Source: Roseovarius pacificus | GTDB lineage: Bacteria > Pseudomonadota > Alphaproteobacteria > Rhodobacterales > Rhodobacteraceae | Assembly: GCF_900142665.1 (NCBI RefSeq) | Contig: NZ_FRBR01000009.1 | Location: forward strand, 62,001-126,000 | Direction: 5' to 3' | Length of the DNA stretch: 64,000 nucleotides | In this document: piece after piece, positions 52,068-61,285 of the stretch | How the letters are laid out: each line of letters opens with the position of its first letter | How positions within the stretch are numbered: position 1 is the stretch's first letter | Program-made: the position numbers and the translations under genes | The notes under the pieces: model-generated | What the model saw: the letters and a program-made list of their open reading frames with translations, nothing else | Databases searched by the model: none | Told to the model about the DNA's origin: nothing

Positions 52068-53509
52068 GCATGAGAACCCTCGTCAAGTCCATCCAGGATG
52101 TCATGCGCAAGGATGTTGGCGTCGATGGCGATGCGCAGCGCATCTCGCAGCTTGTCTGGATGTTCTTCCTAAAGATCATCGATGACCAGGACGAGGCGCT
52201 GGAGTTCACGCGTGACGACTACACCTCCCCCATCCCCGAGCACCTGCAATGGCGCAACTGGGCGGCAGACCCCGAAGGCATCACCGGCGACGCCCTGCTT
52301 GAATTCGTCAATACCGATCTCTTCCCGACCCTGAAGGAACTCCCGGCAACCAGCCCACGGGCCCGCGTCGTCCGTTCCGTCTTCGAAGACGCCTATAACT
52401 ACATGAAATCCGGCCAACTCATGCGGCAGGTGATCAACAAGATCGCTGAGGTCGATTTCAACAGCCTGTCCGAGCGGCAGCACTTCGGCGACATCTATGA
52501 ACAGCTTCTGAACGACCTTCAGAACGCGGGCAACGCCGGCGAATATTACACCCCCCGCGCCGTCACCGCCTTCATGGTCCAGCAGATCGTCCCGACGCCC
52601 GGCGAAATCCTCATGGACCCCGCCTGCGGCACCGGCGGCTTCTTGACCTGCGCGATGCGGCACATGCGCGACAATTACGTGAAGCGGCCAGAGGACGAGG
52701 CGCTTATGCAATCCTCCCTCCGCGCCGTCGAAAAGAAGCCCCTGCCCCACATGCTCTGCACCACCAATATGCTTCTGCACAGCATCGAGGAGCCCAGCTG
52801 GGTCAAGCACGACAACACCCTTGCTCGCCCCCTTATCAGCTGGACCAAGGATGAACGCGTCGACATCATCCTCACCAACCCGCCCTTCGGCGGCAAAGAA
52901 GAGGACGGGATCGAAAACAACTTCCCTGCCTTCAAGACGCGTGAAACCGCCGACCTCTTCCTCGCCCTGATTATCCGCTTGCTCAAGAAGAACGGCCGCG
53001 CCGCCGTGGTCTTGCCGGATGGCTCCCTCTTTGGCGAGGGCATCAAGACCCGCCTCAAGGAACACTTGCTGACCGAATGCAACCTGCACACCATCGTCCG
53101 GCTGCCCAACTCGGTCTTCAAGCCTTACGCCTCCATCGGCACCAACCTGCTGTTCTTCGAGAAAGGCACGCCGACGCAGGACGTCTGGTATTGGGAACAC
53201 CGCGTGCCCGAAACGCAAAAGGCCTATTCCATGACCAAGCCGATCCGGCTTGAGCATCTGGACGACTGCGCCGCATGGTGGGGCGGGCCGAACCGCGAAG
53301 GGCGCGAGGAAAGCGACCGTGCCTGGAAGGTGTCGATCGAGGAGATCCGCGAACGCGGCTTCAACCTCGACATCAAGAACCCGCATGTAGAGGAGGAAGA
53401 CTGGGGCGACCCCGAAACCCTGCTGAATGACCTGACCAAGGCCGAAGCCTCGGTCGAAAGCCTGCGCGCCGAGCTGAAATCCATCCTGACCGAGGCGCTG
53501 GCGCGATGA
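52064..53509 (+). CDS. hsdM: Type I methyltransferase subunit HsdM
   Basis: A 481-residue N6-adenine methyltransferase, start ATG 52064 (MSMRTLVKSIQDVMRKDVGV). It has an N-terminal helical domain, AGEYYTPRAVTAFM, motif I MDPACGTGGF (184-193), and motif IV TNPPFGG (271-277). It forms the methylase with HsdS. It overlaps the genes on either side by 4 bp. Confidence 0.95.
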   Translation: MSMRTLVKSIQDVMRKDVGVDGDAQRISQLVWMFFLKIIDDQDEALEFTRDDYTSPIPEHLQWRNWAADPEGITGDALLEFVNTDLFPTLKELPATSPRARVVRSVFEDAYNYMKSGQLMRQVINKIAEVDFNSLSERQHFGDIYEQLLNDLQNAGNAGEYYTPRAVTAFMVQQIVPTPGEILMDPACGTGGFLTCAMRHMRDNYVKRPEDEALMQSSLRAVEKKPLPHMLCTTNMLLHSIEEPSWVKHDNTLARPLISWTKDERVDIILTNPPFGGKEEDGIENNFPAFKTRETADLFLALIIRLLKKNGRAAVVLPDGSLFGEGIKTRLKEHLLTECNLHTIVRLPNSVFKPYASIGTNLLFFEKGTPTQDVWYWEHRVPETQKAYSMTKPIRLEHLDDCAAWWGGPNREGREESDRAWKVSIEEIRERGFNLDIKNPHVEEEDWGDPETLLNDLTKAEASVESLRAELKSILTEALAR

Positions 53510-54585
53510 CACTGCAAGCCATTCCCGAAAACGCCATGGGACGCTTGCGGGCCGCCAAAGCCGCAATGCTCGACCGCAAGGACACACGTGAAATTCTGGA
53601 GGCCAAGGACGAAGTCATTGCCCGCTACAGCCCTGCCTTCCAACCGGCGAATATCGCCACGATTGACGAAGATGTCTTGCGGTCCTTTCTATATTTCGAA
53701 AATAACCGCCACTGGTCCGGCCTGAATCGTCAGGTTAACCGCGTCTGTGCTGACATGCCGACCACCCGTGCAGCCCTTGCCCATCTGGTGGACGAAACGC
53801 GACCAATCGCGGATCGTATGCAGCCGGTCACCGACATCAAGGGAATGGGTAAAGGTATCATCACCGCGATCTTGCATGTCGCCTATCCCGACCAGTATGG
53901 CGTCTGGAACAACACCTCCCATGACGGGCTGCTCGAGCTCGGCCTTCTGCCGGAGACCCCACGCGGGGCGAGCTTTGGCGAACGCTACACCGCTGTGAAC
54001 GAGGTTATCTTGCAACTTGCCGCCGCGCTCGATGTCGATCTATGGAGCCTCGACGCCGTCTGGTGGTTTCTCCATGACGATGCGGAGGACGATGACACGG
54101 ATCAGCCTGCCGGGACCGCACTGGATACGCCCGCCCCGGCACCGAACGCCAAGACCACGCGCTTCGCGCTCGAACGCCACTTGCATGATTACATGTTCGA
54201 CAATTGGGACATGCTGGATCTCGCGAAGGAATGGGATATCTACACGCGTGATGGCGAGCCGGAAGCAGGTTATGAATTCCGAACGCCAATCGGTCGAATT
54301 GACCTTCTGGCGCGACACAGAACTGCGCCCCGTTGGCTCGTGATAGAACTCAAGCGAGAGAAATCCTCCGATGCCGTCGTGGGGCAGGTCTTGCGATACA
54401 TGGGCTGGGTCAAACGGCACCTCGTTGAAGATGGCGACACGGTTGAAGGACTGGTCGTCGCCACCGAGGGCGATCCCCAGCTGCACTATGCACTCGATGT
54501 CGTGCCTTCGGTCTCCTTCAAATCGTACGAGGTGGAATTCCGGCTCAAAGATAGCCCAAATTTCAAGGAGTTCGCGAAGCCATGA
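53506..54585 (+). CDS. NucS-like nuclease domain protein 1 in hsd operon
   Basis: A 359-residue protein. The C-terminal domain (about 225-345) has the PD-(D/E)XK nuclease residues of NucS/DUF91 proteins: RIDLLAR (D266), LVIELKREK (E281, K283), and Q294 in GQVLRYMGW. The N-terminal part has TDIKGMGKGIITAILHVAYP, possibly a helix-hairpin-helix. An acidic linker (DDDTDQ) separates them. It overlaps hsdM and hsdS by 4 bp each, so it is coupled to restriction genes. Confidence 0.82.
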   Translation: MTLQAIPENAMGRLRAAKAAMLDRKDTREILEAKDEVIARYSPAFQPANIATIDEDVLRSFLYFENNRHWSGLNRQVNRVCADMPTTRAALAHLVDETRPIADRMQPVTDIKGMGKGIITAILHVAYPDQYGVWNNTSHDGLLELGLLPETPRGASFGERYTAVNEVILQLAAALDVDLWSLDAVWWFLHDDAEDDDTDQPAGTALDTPAPAPNAKTTRFALERHLHDYMFDNWDMLDLAKEWDIYTRDGEPEAGYEFRTPIGRIDLLARHRTAPRWLVIELKREKSSDAVVGQVLRYMGWVKRHLVEDGDTVEGLVVATEGDPQLHYALDVVPSVSFKSYEVEFRLKDSPNFKEFAKP

Positions 54586-56306
54586 CCGCGGAACGGTTGC
54601 TCAAGGTTTACGAGCAGATCAGCGAGGCGCCCGACGCCATCGCGCGGCTGCGGCGTTTCGTTCTGGATCTGGCCGTGCGTGGGAAGCTGGTGGAGCAAGA
54701 TGCGGGGGATGAACCGGCCACACGGCAATTGGTCCGAATTGCCGAAGCAAAAAGCCAACTGGACCTCAAAGAACGAAAAACAAAGAAGAAAGCAGTCGAC
54801 CCTTCTATTACAGAGCTTGCCTTTGACCTTCCGCTTGGCTGGGATGAGGCTCGATTGTCTGACTTGGTGCGGGTCGTAAACGGGCGCGCATACAAAAAAT
54901 CGGAATTGCTTTCGGAAGGCACTCCGGTGCTACGCGTAGGGAACCTCTTTACTTCGGACTACTGGTACTATTCAGACCTCGAACTCGAAGACGACAAATA
55001 TTGCGACGAAGGTGATCTGATATATGCGTGGTCTGCGTCTTTCGGACCATTCATTTGGAGCGGTCCGCGTGCAATCTTTCATTACCACATTTGGAAACTA
55101 CCACTATTCAGCGAAAAATACCTGAGTAAGAATTTCGTCTATCTTTTTCTCCAGCAGAAAACGCGTGAGATCAAAGACGCCGGGCACGGTATCTCTATGA
55201 TCCACATGACAAAGGAGAAAATGGAGCAACTCGCGGTTCCTGTCCCTCCCATCGCCGAGCAGCACCGGATTGTTGCCAAGGTCGATGAGCTCATGGCGCT
55301 CTGTGATCGGCTGGAGGAGGCCCGCAAGACCCGCGAGGAGACGCGCGACAAGCTCACCGCCGCCAGCCTCGCCCGCCTGACCGCCCCAGACACCACGTCG
55401 GATGACTTCCCGACCCACGCCAACTTCGCCCTCGAGGCACTCCCGGCCCTCACCACCCGCCCCGACCAGATCAAGACCCTCCGCCAAAGCATCCTCAACC
55501 TTGCCGTGAGAGGGAAGCTGGTGGAACAGGACCCGGCGGATGAACCAGCGTCGGAACTACTTGAAGCTATCGAGATGAAGCGGCGTGAACTGATCAAAGC
55601 GGGTGAAATCAGAAAACAGAAGCCGATGTCGGCGCTGGAATCCAAGGAAATCCCTTTTTATGTTCCACACGCGTGGACATGGTGTCGTCTCGGGTCACTG
55701 GTTCTCAGTTCTGACGCGGGCTGGAGCCCGAGAACTGAGAACCACGCAAGACAGGGCGATGCTTGGGGCGTCCTCAAGGTCAGTGCCGTTTCCTGGGACC
55801 ATTTTGATCCAGAAGCGAACAAACAAGTTCTGAAGGGAACGGAGCCGAGGCTTCAAGCACAAGTGCGAATAAACGACTTCCTCATTTCACGCGCAAATAC
55901 AGCGGAACTCGTTGCGAGAGCCGCGCTTGTCATCGACGAACCGCATAATCTGATGATGAGCGACAAGATCGTGCGGCTTCGTCTTGCGGAAAACTGTGAT
56001 CACCGCTTTGTCTGGCTGGTTAATAATAACGCTGATTACGCCCGTAAATACTATGCAAGCAACGCAACCGGGGTGAGTCCGTCGATGAAGAACGTTTCGC
56101 GCGCGGTTATCCTTAATCTGCCGATACCTCTCCCACCTATCGCCGAACAACACCGCATCGTGGCCAAGGTCGACACACTCATGGCCCTCTGCGACCGGCT
56201 GGAGGCCGCCCTGGCAACCACGGACACCACCCGCACCCGCCTCCTCGAAGCCCTCCTCCACGAGGCGCTGGAGCCTTCGCAGAACGCCCTGGAGGCCGCT
56301 GAATGA
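54582..56306 (+). CDS. hsdS: Type I specificity subunit HsdS
   Basis: A 574-residue HsdS with two target-recognition domains, at about 80-225 and 370-525. Repeated conserved regions are visible: LAVRGKLVEQDAGDEPA and LAVRGKLVEQDPADEPA, and PIAEQHRIVAKVDELMALCD with PIAEQHRIVAKVDTLMALCD. They form the coiled coil that fixes spacing in the bipartite target. The start overlaps the preceding gene by 4 bp. A 46-nt perfect-stem hairpin (55699-55744) lies inside the second recognition domain. Confidence 0.93.
   Translation: MTAERLLKVYEQISEAPDAIARLRRFVLDLAVRGKLVEQDAGDEPATRQLVRIAEAKSQLDLKERKTKKKAVDPSITELAFDLPLGWDEARLSDLVRVVNGRAYKKSELLSEGTPVLRVGNLFTSDYWYYSDLELEDDKYCDEGDLIYAWSASFGPFIWSGPRAIFHYHIWKLPLFSEKYLSKNFVYLFLQQKTREIKDAGHGISMIHMTKEKMEQLAVPVPPIAEQHRIVAKVDELMALCDRLEEARKTREETRDKLTAASLARLTAPDTTSDDFPTHANFALEALPALTTRPDQIKTLRQSILNLAVRGKLVEQDPADEPASELLEAIEMKRRELIKAGEIRKQKPMSALESKEIPFYVPHAWTWCRLGSLVLSSDAGWSPRTENHARQGDAWGVLKVSAVSWDHFDPEANKQVLKGTEPRLQAQVRINDFLISRANTAELVARAALVIDEPHNLMMSDKIVRLRLAENCDHRFVWLVNNNADYARKYYASNATGVSPSMKNVSRAVILNLPIPLPPIAEQHRIVAKVDTLMALCDRLEAALATTDTTRTRLLEALLHEALEPSQNALEAAE
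55699..55744. repeat. Long inverted repeat inside hsdS
   Basis: TGGTTCTCAGTTCT (55699-55712) pairs perfectly with AGAACTGAGAACCA (55731-55744). Between them CGGGCT (55717-55722) pairs with AGCCCG (55725-55730) across a 2-nt loop. It codes for LVLSSDAGWSPRTENH at the start of the second target-recognition domain. Confidence 0.8.
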
Positions 56307-57574
56307 CTTGGCTCTACGTCGATCATGATTTCAAACCGGTCGGACAGGGGTTGTTCGCGTTTGGATGTGTCGCGTTTCGTGCGATCCAAAAAGGCAAGCG
56401 GATGATGAAGATCCCTGGTCAGAAACCATCGTGGGATTTCGCTTGGGTCTACGATTGCGGAACCTCCTCTTCGAAAGCGCTCGTTCATCGTGGGATTCGT
56501 GAGATTGGAAGAACCCTTGGACGACGGCTCGATCTTGTTGTCATCTCGCACCTACATTCCGACCACATCAGCGGCCTCACCACCCTTTTGAACGAAGTTG
56601 GTGCAAGCTCAATCATGCTTCCATGGGCGCCACTTTGGCAGCGACTGGTCCTCGGCTTCGACGACGGGCTGAACGCGGATGATCCTGAAATGGGTTTTTA
56701 TATTGATCCTGTAAGTTACCTGGCAACAGAGGCGCCAGACACGTTCGACCGGATTGTCTTCGTTATGCCGTCAGATGATGATGGCCCAACGGACCCAGAC
56801 GAACCAGAGCCTGATTTGGGTCCAGACGATTTCGAACCGACTGGGGAAATGGATGGCAAATGGGCTATGCCTGAGGCCAGTGCACTAAACAAGCGACTTG
56901 AGCTACCGGACACCTTGGAAAACCAAAGGTTTGCGCGGGAAATGCCCCCGGGCGGACGTATAGTCGAAAAAGCGACCTGGGAGTTTGTTCCCTACAACGA
57001 TCCTAAGAGTGCCCCGGCATCGCCTGAACGCCTTAGAAAGCACGTCCGCAAATTAACTCCAGAGCTGCTTGGTTCAGATCACTCAAAGCGAAAGGAAGCA
57101 CTGGCTGCTCTGAAAGAGTTGTACAAAAAGGAGTTTCGAACCGGTCTCGAGAATGATCTTTCGTTGTGCCTCTATACCGGTCCAGTGCCACTTCACAGTT
57201 ACCTGCCAGAACCAAGCCTCGACGGGACTTCCGCGAACATCACCGACAGTCGTGTCCCCATGCTCTACACAGGAGACGGAAATTTTTCGACAAAAAAGCA
57301 TCTGGATCGCATGATCAGATTTTTTGGGGCGAAGCGGATAATGGCAACATCAACGTTTCAAGTTCCACATCATGGTTCGAAGAAAAATTGGAAGGTTGGC
57401 AGCGCATCGCGCGTTTCCCCAAGTCATAGCGTTTTTTGCTCGGACCCAAATGGTCATTACAAGCATCCAAGCCCAGAAATTTGGCGAGAGTTTTCTTCTT
57501 ATGGACCTCAACAAGTAGATAAACATACTGGTCTAAAATGGGCTGAAGAACTCAATGTGAAGAAAGCGCCTTAA
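56303..57574 (+). CDS. Metallo-beta-lactamase-fold protein in hsd operon
   Basis: A 423-residue MBL-fold hydrolase. The metal motif is ISHLHSDHISGL (H83, H85, D87, H88); later YTGDGN and FQVPHHGSKKN give the remaining ligands. An acidic linker (DDDGPTDPDEPEPD, about 155-170) separates the halves. MBL-fold enzymes of this kind cut nucleic acids or small molecules. It overlaps hsdS by 4 bp and the next gene by 1 bp (TAATG). Confidence 0.87.
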   Translation: MTWLYVDHDFKPVGQGLFAFGCVAFRAIQKGKRMMKIPGQKPSWDFAWVYDCGTSSSKALVHRGIREIGRTLGRRLDLVVISHLHSDHISGLTTLLNEVGASSIMLPWAPLWQRLVLGFDDGLNADDPEMGFYIDPVSYLATEAPDTFDRIVFVMPSDDDGPTDPDEPEPDLGPDDFEPTGEMDGKWAMPEASALNKRLELPDTLENQRFAREMPPGGRIVEKATWEFVPYNDPKSAPASPERLRKHVRKLTPELLGSDHSKRKEALAALKELYKKEFRTGLENDLSLCLYTGPVPLHSYLPEPSLDGTSANITDSRVPMLYTGDGNFSTKKHLDRMIRFFGAKRIMATSTFQVPHHGSKKNWKVGSASRVSPSHSVFCSDPNGHYKHPSPEIWREFSSYGPQQVDKHTGLKWAEELNVKKAP

Positions 57575-58635
57575 TGCCCATAAGCCACGCCGTCTGGACC
57601 GTTTCCACCTCACCTCAGGAAATCAAACAAGGCGTCCTGCCCTCCGAGCAAATGCTCGAAGACATGATTACCGCGCAACCGCGCATTTTGTCGTCCGAAT
57701 GGATGCTTATCGGGCGTCAGGTTGATACAGGCTTCGGCGGCCGGATTGATCTTTTGGCTCTTGCACCCGATGGCTCCCTCGTCCTCGTGGAGTTGAAACG
57801 CGACCGAACCCCAAGGGAAGTGGTCGCCCAAGCCCTCGATTACGCGGCATGGGTCGAAGGCTTGGCCGCAGATGACATCGTGGACATCTACAGCCGCTTC
57901 AGACCCGGGCAGAACCTGACCAGCGATTTCCGCGACCAGTTTGGGCAGCATTTGGATGACGACACGATCAACGATAGCCATCAGGTCGTCATCGTGGCCG
58001 CAGAACTCGACGCGAGTAGCGAGCGGATCGTCAGCTATCTGAATGATCGTGGCCTTGCGATCAACGTTCTATTTTTTCAGGTCTTCGATCATGAAGATAC
58101 CCAGCTACTCAGCCGCGCTTGGCTCATCGACCCGGGCGAAGTTCAGGTCCAAGCCGCCAGCACCGGTCGGCGCGGAGAAAAAGAGCCATGGAACGGCGAA
58201 TACTATGTCAGTTTCGGTGCCGATCAGACCCGGAATTGGGACGAGGCCGTGCGCTACGGTTTTGTCTCAGGCGGCGGCGGGACATGGTACAGCAACTCCC
58301 TCAGGATGTTGAACGAGGGCGACCACATTTGGGTAAAAATCCCAGGGAAGGGTTTTGTGGGCGTGGGCCGTGTGACTGGAAGCCGTATCGCGGCCAAGGA
58401 CTTTCAGATCGACGGGAGGCCCGCACTGGAAATTCTTGAGGCTGGTTATCACCGAGAGTTTTCCGACGACCCGGAGAAATCTGAATACTTCGTTCCGGTC
58501 GAGTGGGAACACTCCGTTCGAGAAGATCAGGCGATACAGGAAGTTGGCATGTTCGGGAACCAGAACACCGTCTGCAAGCCAGTCACGCCATCATGGCGAA
58601 CAACGGTCGAACGTCTGAAATCGGTACTGAAGTAG
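57574..58635 (+). CDS. NucS-like nuclease domain protein 2 in hsd operon
   Basis: A 353-residue protein. The N-terminal nuclease has FGGRIDLLALA (D59), LVLVELKRDR (E73, K75), and Q86 in VVAQALDYAAW. The C-terminal half (about 215-290) includes GTWYSNSLRMLNEGDHIWVK and GKGFVGVGRVTG, resembling EVE/PUA-type folds that read modified bases; this is a guess. It is the last gene of the hsd operon, and differs from the first NucS-like protein in domain order. Confidence 0.82.
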   Translation: MPISHAVWTVSTSPQEIKQGVLPSEQMLEDMITAQPRILSSEWMLIGRQVDTGFGGRIDLLALAPDGSLVLVELKRDRTPREVVAQALDYAAWVEGLAADDIVDIYSRFRPGQNLTSDFRDQFGQHLDDDTINDSHQVVIVAAELDASSERIVSYLNDRGLAINVLFFQVFDHEDTQLLSRAWLIDPGEVQVQAASTGRRGEKEPWNGEYYVSFGADQTRNWDEAVRYGFVSGGGGTWYSNSLRMLNEGDHIWVKIPGKGFVGVGRVTGSRIAAKDFQIDGRPALEILEAGYHREFSDDPEKSEYFVPVEWEHSVREDQAIQEVGMFGNQNTVCKPVTPSWRTTVERLKSVLK

Positions 58636-58906
58636 ATGGCGAGTAGCTTCAAAACGCCGATATCAATGAAATTTGTGAAGTCCAAAAAACACCAATGTCA
58701 GCTTTCTGCAGCACAAGCTAACTTCTGGAAAATTCACTCTTCGGCCCGGAGAGCATCTTCTTACTGCACCACTGTTTGGTCCCAAAAAACTACAGCGACG
58801 AAACAGCGCCCGGCGAACATGAAAGAATTGCACAACCCTATAAGTTGTGTGACGGTTTTAGCAAATTTGTTCGAAAATTGCGATTGGTTCTTGCAAAGGT
58901 GTATCC

Positions 58907-60799
58907 ATGAGAATTTCAGCACTGGAGGTCGTTGGCCTCAGGTCCATTGAAAAAGCGAATTTGACCTTCGACAACGTGACGGTACTTATCGGCGGTAACA
59001 ATGCCGGAAAGTCCACGCTACTTCATGCGCTACGATTGTTCTTCGAGGCTGCTCCCAAAATAACACCTGATGATTTCCATAGGCGAGAAACTGAAAGCAT
59101 CGAAATTATAGCCACGTTTGATCAGTTGACGGCAGGCGAGAACGAAGAGTTCGGCTCAGCTGTGCATGATGGGAAGCTCACAGTTTCAAGGACGCTTTCC
59201 AACGAAAAGGAAAACAACCTCACTTACAGTGTGAGAGCCAAGACTTATCCGCCTTTCGATGCGATCCGAGCCGAAACAAACAAGACAAATATGCGGACCG
59301 CATTCAATGATATTGCCGACGCCACAGAAGGTTTGGACAGAGCGTCGAATGCAGAACAAGTTGCTGAGAATATGAGGCAGTGGGAACAGGACAATCCCGA
59401 CAAGCTTGAGTTTTCTTACGTTCGAGGTTTCTTCGGGGCGCCCAACGTCGCGAATGGGAAGTTGAAAAAGAAAACAAGTCTTCACTTCATACCAGCTGTG
59501 GCGGACGTTCAGGAGGAAACATCCGATGCAAAGCGAAGCCCAATTATTGGATTGCTTTCTGAAATTGCAAAACAGACCTATGAGAACCGCGAGGAAGTAA
59601 AAAACTTCATCGAGAAAACTCAGACAGACTTTGACTCACTCGTATCGCCAGACAAATTTCCTCAACTCGGCGCGATCAGTGAAAGCCTGACATCTACCAT
59701 TCAAAAATACTATAGCGATTCAAGGCTCTTAGCGGACTGGAAGTCAGAAGAAGGTGTAAAGTTCAGTTTTCCGCAGCCTGCAATTAAAGTTGAAGACAGC
59801 GGTTTTTTGAGCGGATTGGAACATGTAGGCCATGGCCTACAAAGAGCCGCACTCTTCTCCGTAATTGAGTTTCTTGCGCAAAGTCAGGCAGCGACGACAG
59901 AAGAAGAATTCGACGAAGCGCAGAGCGATATTATCCTTCTCATCGAAGAACCTGAAATCTACCAACACCCACATAAACAAAAACTGGTGTCTGCGGCCTT
60001 CCGCTACATTTGTGAAGAGTTCAGCAAATCGACTGGTATCCGTTTCCAAGTCGTTTTTGCCACGCACTCTGAGAAATTCGTGGACATCGAACACTTCCAC
60101 ACAGCTCGCATAATGCGAAAGACTGTGTTCGATGGAAACGTTGATCACAGTATTTCCGCCTTAACAATTCGGGAGTGCTCTCAATTCTTCGCAAATCTGG
60201 TTCAGAAAGATCCAATGCCAGATCATGCCTTTCTCGCAAAACTCCACATTTTCTCCCGAGAAATTTGTGAAGGTTTCTTCGCTCAAAAAGTCATTCTGGT
60301 CGAGGGCGTCACGGACAAGGCGATCCTTGAGGGTGTCTACCAATCGCTCAACAGGGACTGCATTGCAGAAGGTATCGTCATCGTTTCCGTGGAAGGCAAA
60401 ACCAAAATGGACAAACCATTTTATATATTCAACAAGTTGGGAATCCCCACCTATGCTGTTTTCGACTCAGACGCCAACAGTGGTGACAAGAAGCCCGGCA
60501 CCAACAGACTGTTACAATTGATTGCAGGTATCGAAGAGCCAATTAACTATCCCTCCGGCTGTTTTGCTCGCTGTGCTGCATTTGAACGCAACTTAGAGGG
60601 TTACACCAAACAGATTTGCGGCGATCAATGGCAGCAGACTTTCCAAGAGATCGCCGATGATATGGACCTACACGTCTCTGACGTATGCAAGACTCCGCAA
60701 GCTGTAAACCGAGTGGTAGAAAATTTGCGTGCTGCAGGAACAAAGTTCCCGATGTTTGAAGACATCGTCGTTAAAGTGGACGAATTGATAGCTTGGTAG
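58907..60799 (+). CDS. OLD-family ATPase/TOPRIM nuclease
   Basis: A 630-residue protein. An SMC-like ATPase has Walker A GGNNAGKSTL (29-38), signature GHGLQR (308-313), Walker B ILLIEEPEI (343-351), and ATHSEK (385-390). A TOPRIM domain follows: VILVEGVTDK (E466) and AVFDSD (D520, D522). OLD proteins are DNA nucleases in phage defence. There is no adjacent UvrD-like helicase (as in Gabija) or reverse transcriptase, so it is a stand-alone OLD. It is AT-rich compared with the hsd genes. The 271 bp upstream (58636-58906) are AT-rich with no supported gene. Confidence 0.88.
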   Translation: MRISALEVVGLRSIEKANLTFDNVTVLIGGNNAGKSTLLHALRLFFEAAPKITPDDFHRRETESIEIIATFDQLTAGENEEFGSAVHDGKLTVSRTLSNEKENNLTYSVRAKTYPPFDAIRAETNKTNMRTAFNDIADATEGLDRASNAEQVAENMRQWEQDNPDKLEFSYVRGFFGAPNVANGKLKKKTSLHFIPAVADVQEETSDAKRSPIIGLLSEIAKQTYENREEVKNFIEKTQTDFDSLVSPDKFPQLGAISESLTSTIQKYYSDSRLLADWKSEEGVKFSFPQPAIKVEDSGFLSGLEHVGHGLQRAALFSVIEFLAQSQAATTEEEFDEAQSDIILLIEEPEIYQHPHKQKLVSAAFRYICEEFSKSTGIRFQVVFATHSEKFVDIEHFHTARIMRKTVFDGNVDHSISALTIRECSQFFANLVQKDPMPDHAFLAKLHIFSREICEGFFAQKVILVEGVTDKAILEGVYQSLNRDCIAEGIVIVSVEGKTKMDKPFYIFNKLGIPTYAVFDSDANSGDKKPGTNRLLQLIAGIEEPINYPSGCFARCAAFERNLEGYTKQICGDQWQQTFQEIADDMDLHVSDVCKTPQAVNRVVENLRAAGTKFPMFEDIVVKVDELIAW

Positions 60800-61269
60800 T
60801 GAGCGGCTCGACCGGCTAATCCAATCACGAAAGACTGCATTGAGCCGTAAGCGACGGGCTCCGAGGTCGTCCGGTCGCTCAACTTACCGCGCCGCCGCAA
60901 GTCCGCTTCGAGCCCCTCCATGCAATTCGGCGCCCCCGAGGCGCATCCCCAATTTCGCCATCATATCTATTTCTGCTGTTTCCGATTGAGAAAATACGGA
61001 GGAACACGGTTCGCGCGCCGCACCGCAGCGCCGGCAAGCCTCGTGAAGATCAGGAATGGACCGTTGACGGCTGTCGATCTCACACCGGCAATGGCCTGGA
61101 AAGGCCGCATGCCCGCAATTTGACATGGCAAACCCCGTGGATTTCGGCGACGGTGTCCAGATGCTGACACGCTTCACTGCGCCTCTGCAATGGTGGTGCG
61201 ACGCATCTGGCAAAGGCCTTGCTGGCTGTGATGCAGGTGGTTTCTTTCGTGGATAAGTGGGAAAACACT
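60800..61269. other. Intergenic stretch between OLD gene and IS66
   Basis: The 470 bp hold only short overlapping frames on both strands (for example 60884-61213 minus), with none showing a recognisable domain or a ribosome site. I see no gene. It may be decayed sequence from an earlier insertion. Confidence 0.5.
61262..61269. repeat. IS66 target-site duplication, left copy
   Basis: AAAACACT directly before the left end of the insertion sequence; the same 8 bp follow its right end at 63663-63670. IS66 elements make 8-bp duplications. Confidence 0.92.
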
Positions 61270-61285
61270 GTAAGCGGTGCGCCGA

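Noticed and set aside
58636..58950. Plus-strand frame of 104 codons between NucS-like gene 2 and the OLD gene
   Set aside because: It overlaps the OLD start in another frame, has no ribosome site or motif, and its composition is unlike a folded protein.
58907..60799. Gabija-type system
   Set aside because: The OLD protein resembles GajA in domain order, but no UvrD-like GajB gene is adjacent; the next genes belong to an insertion sequence.
60884..61213. Minus-strand frame of 109 codons before the IS66
   Set aside because: No domain, no ribosome site, overlapping frames on both strands; kept only as a note on the gap.
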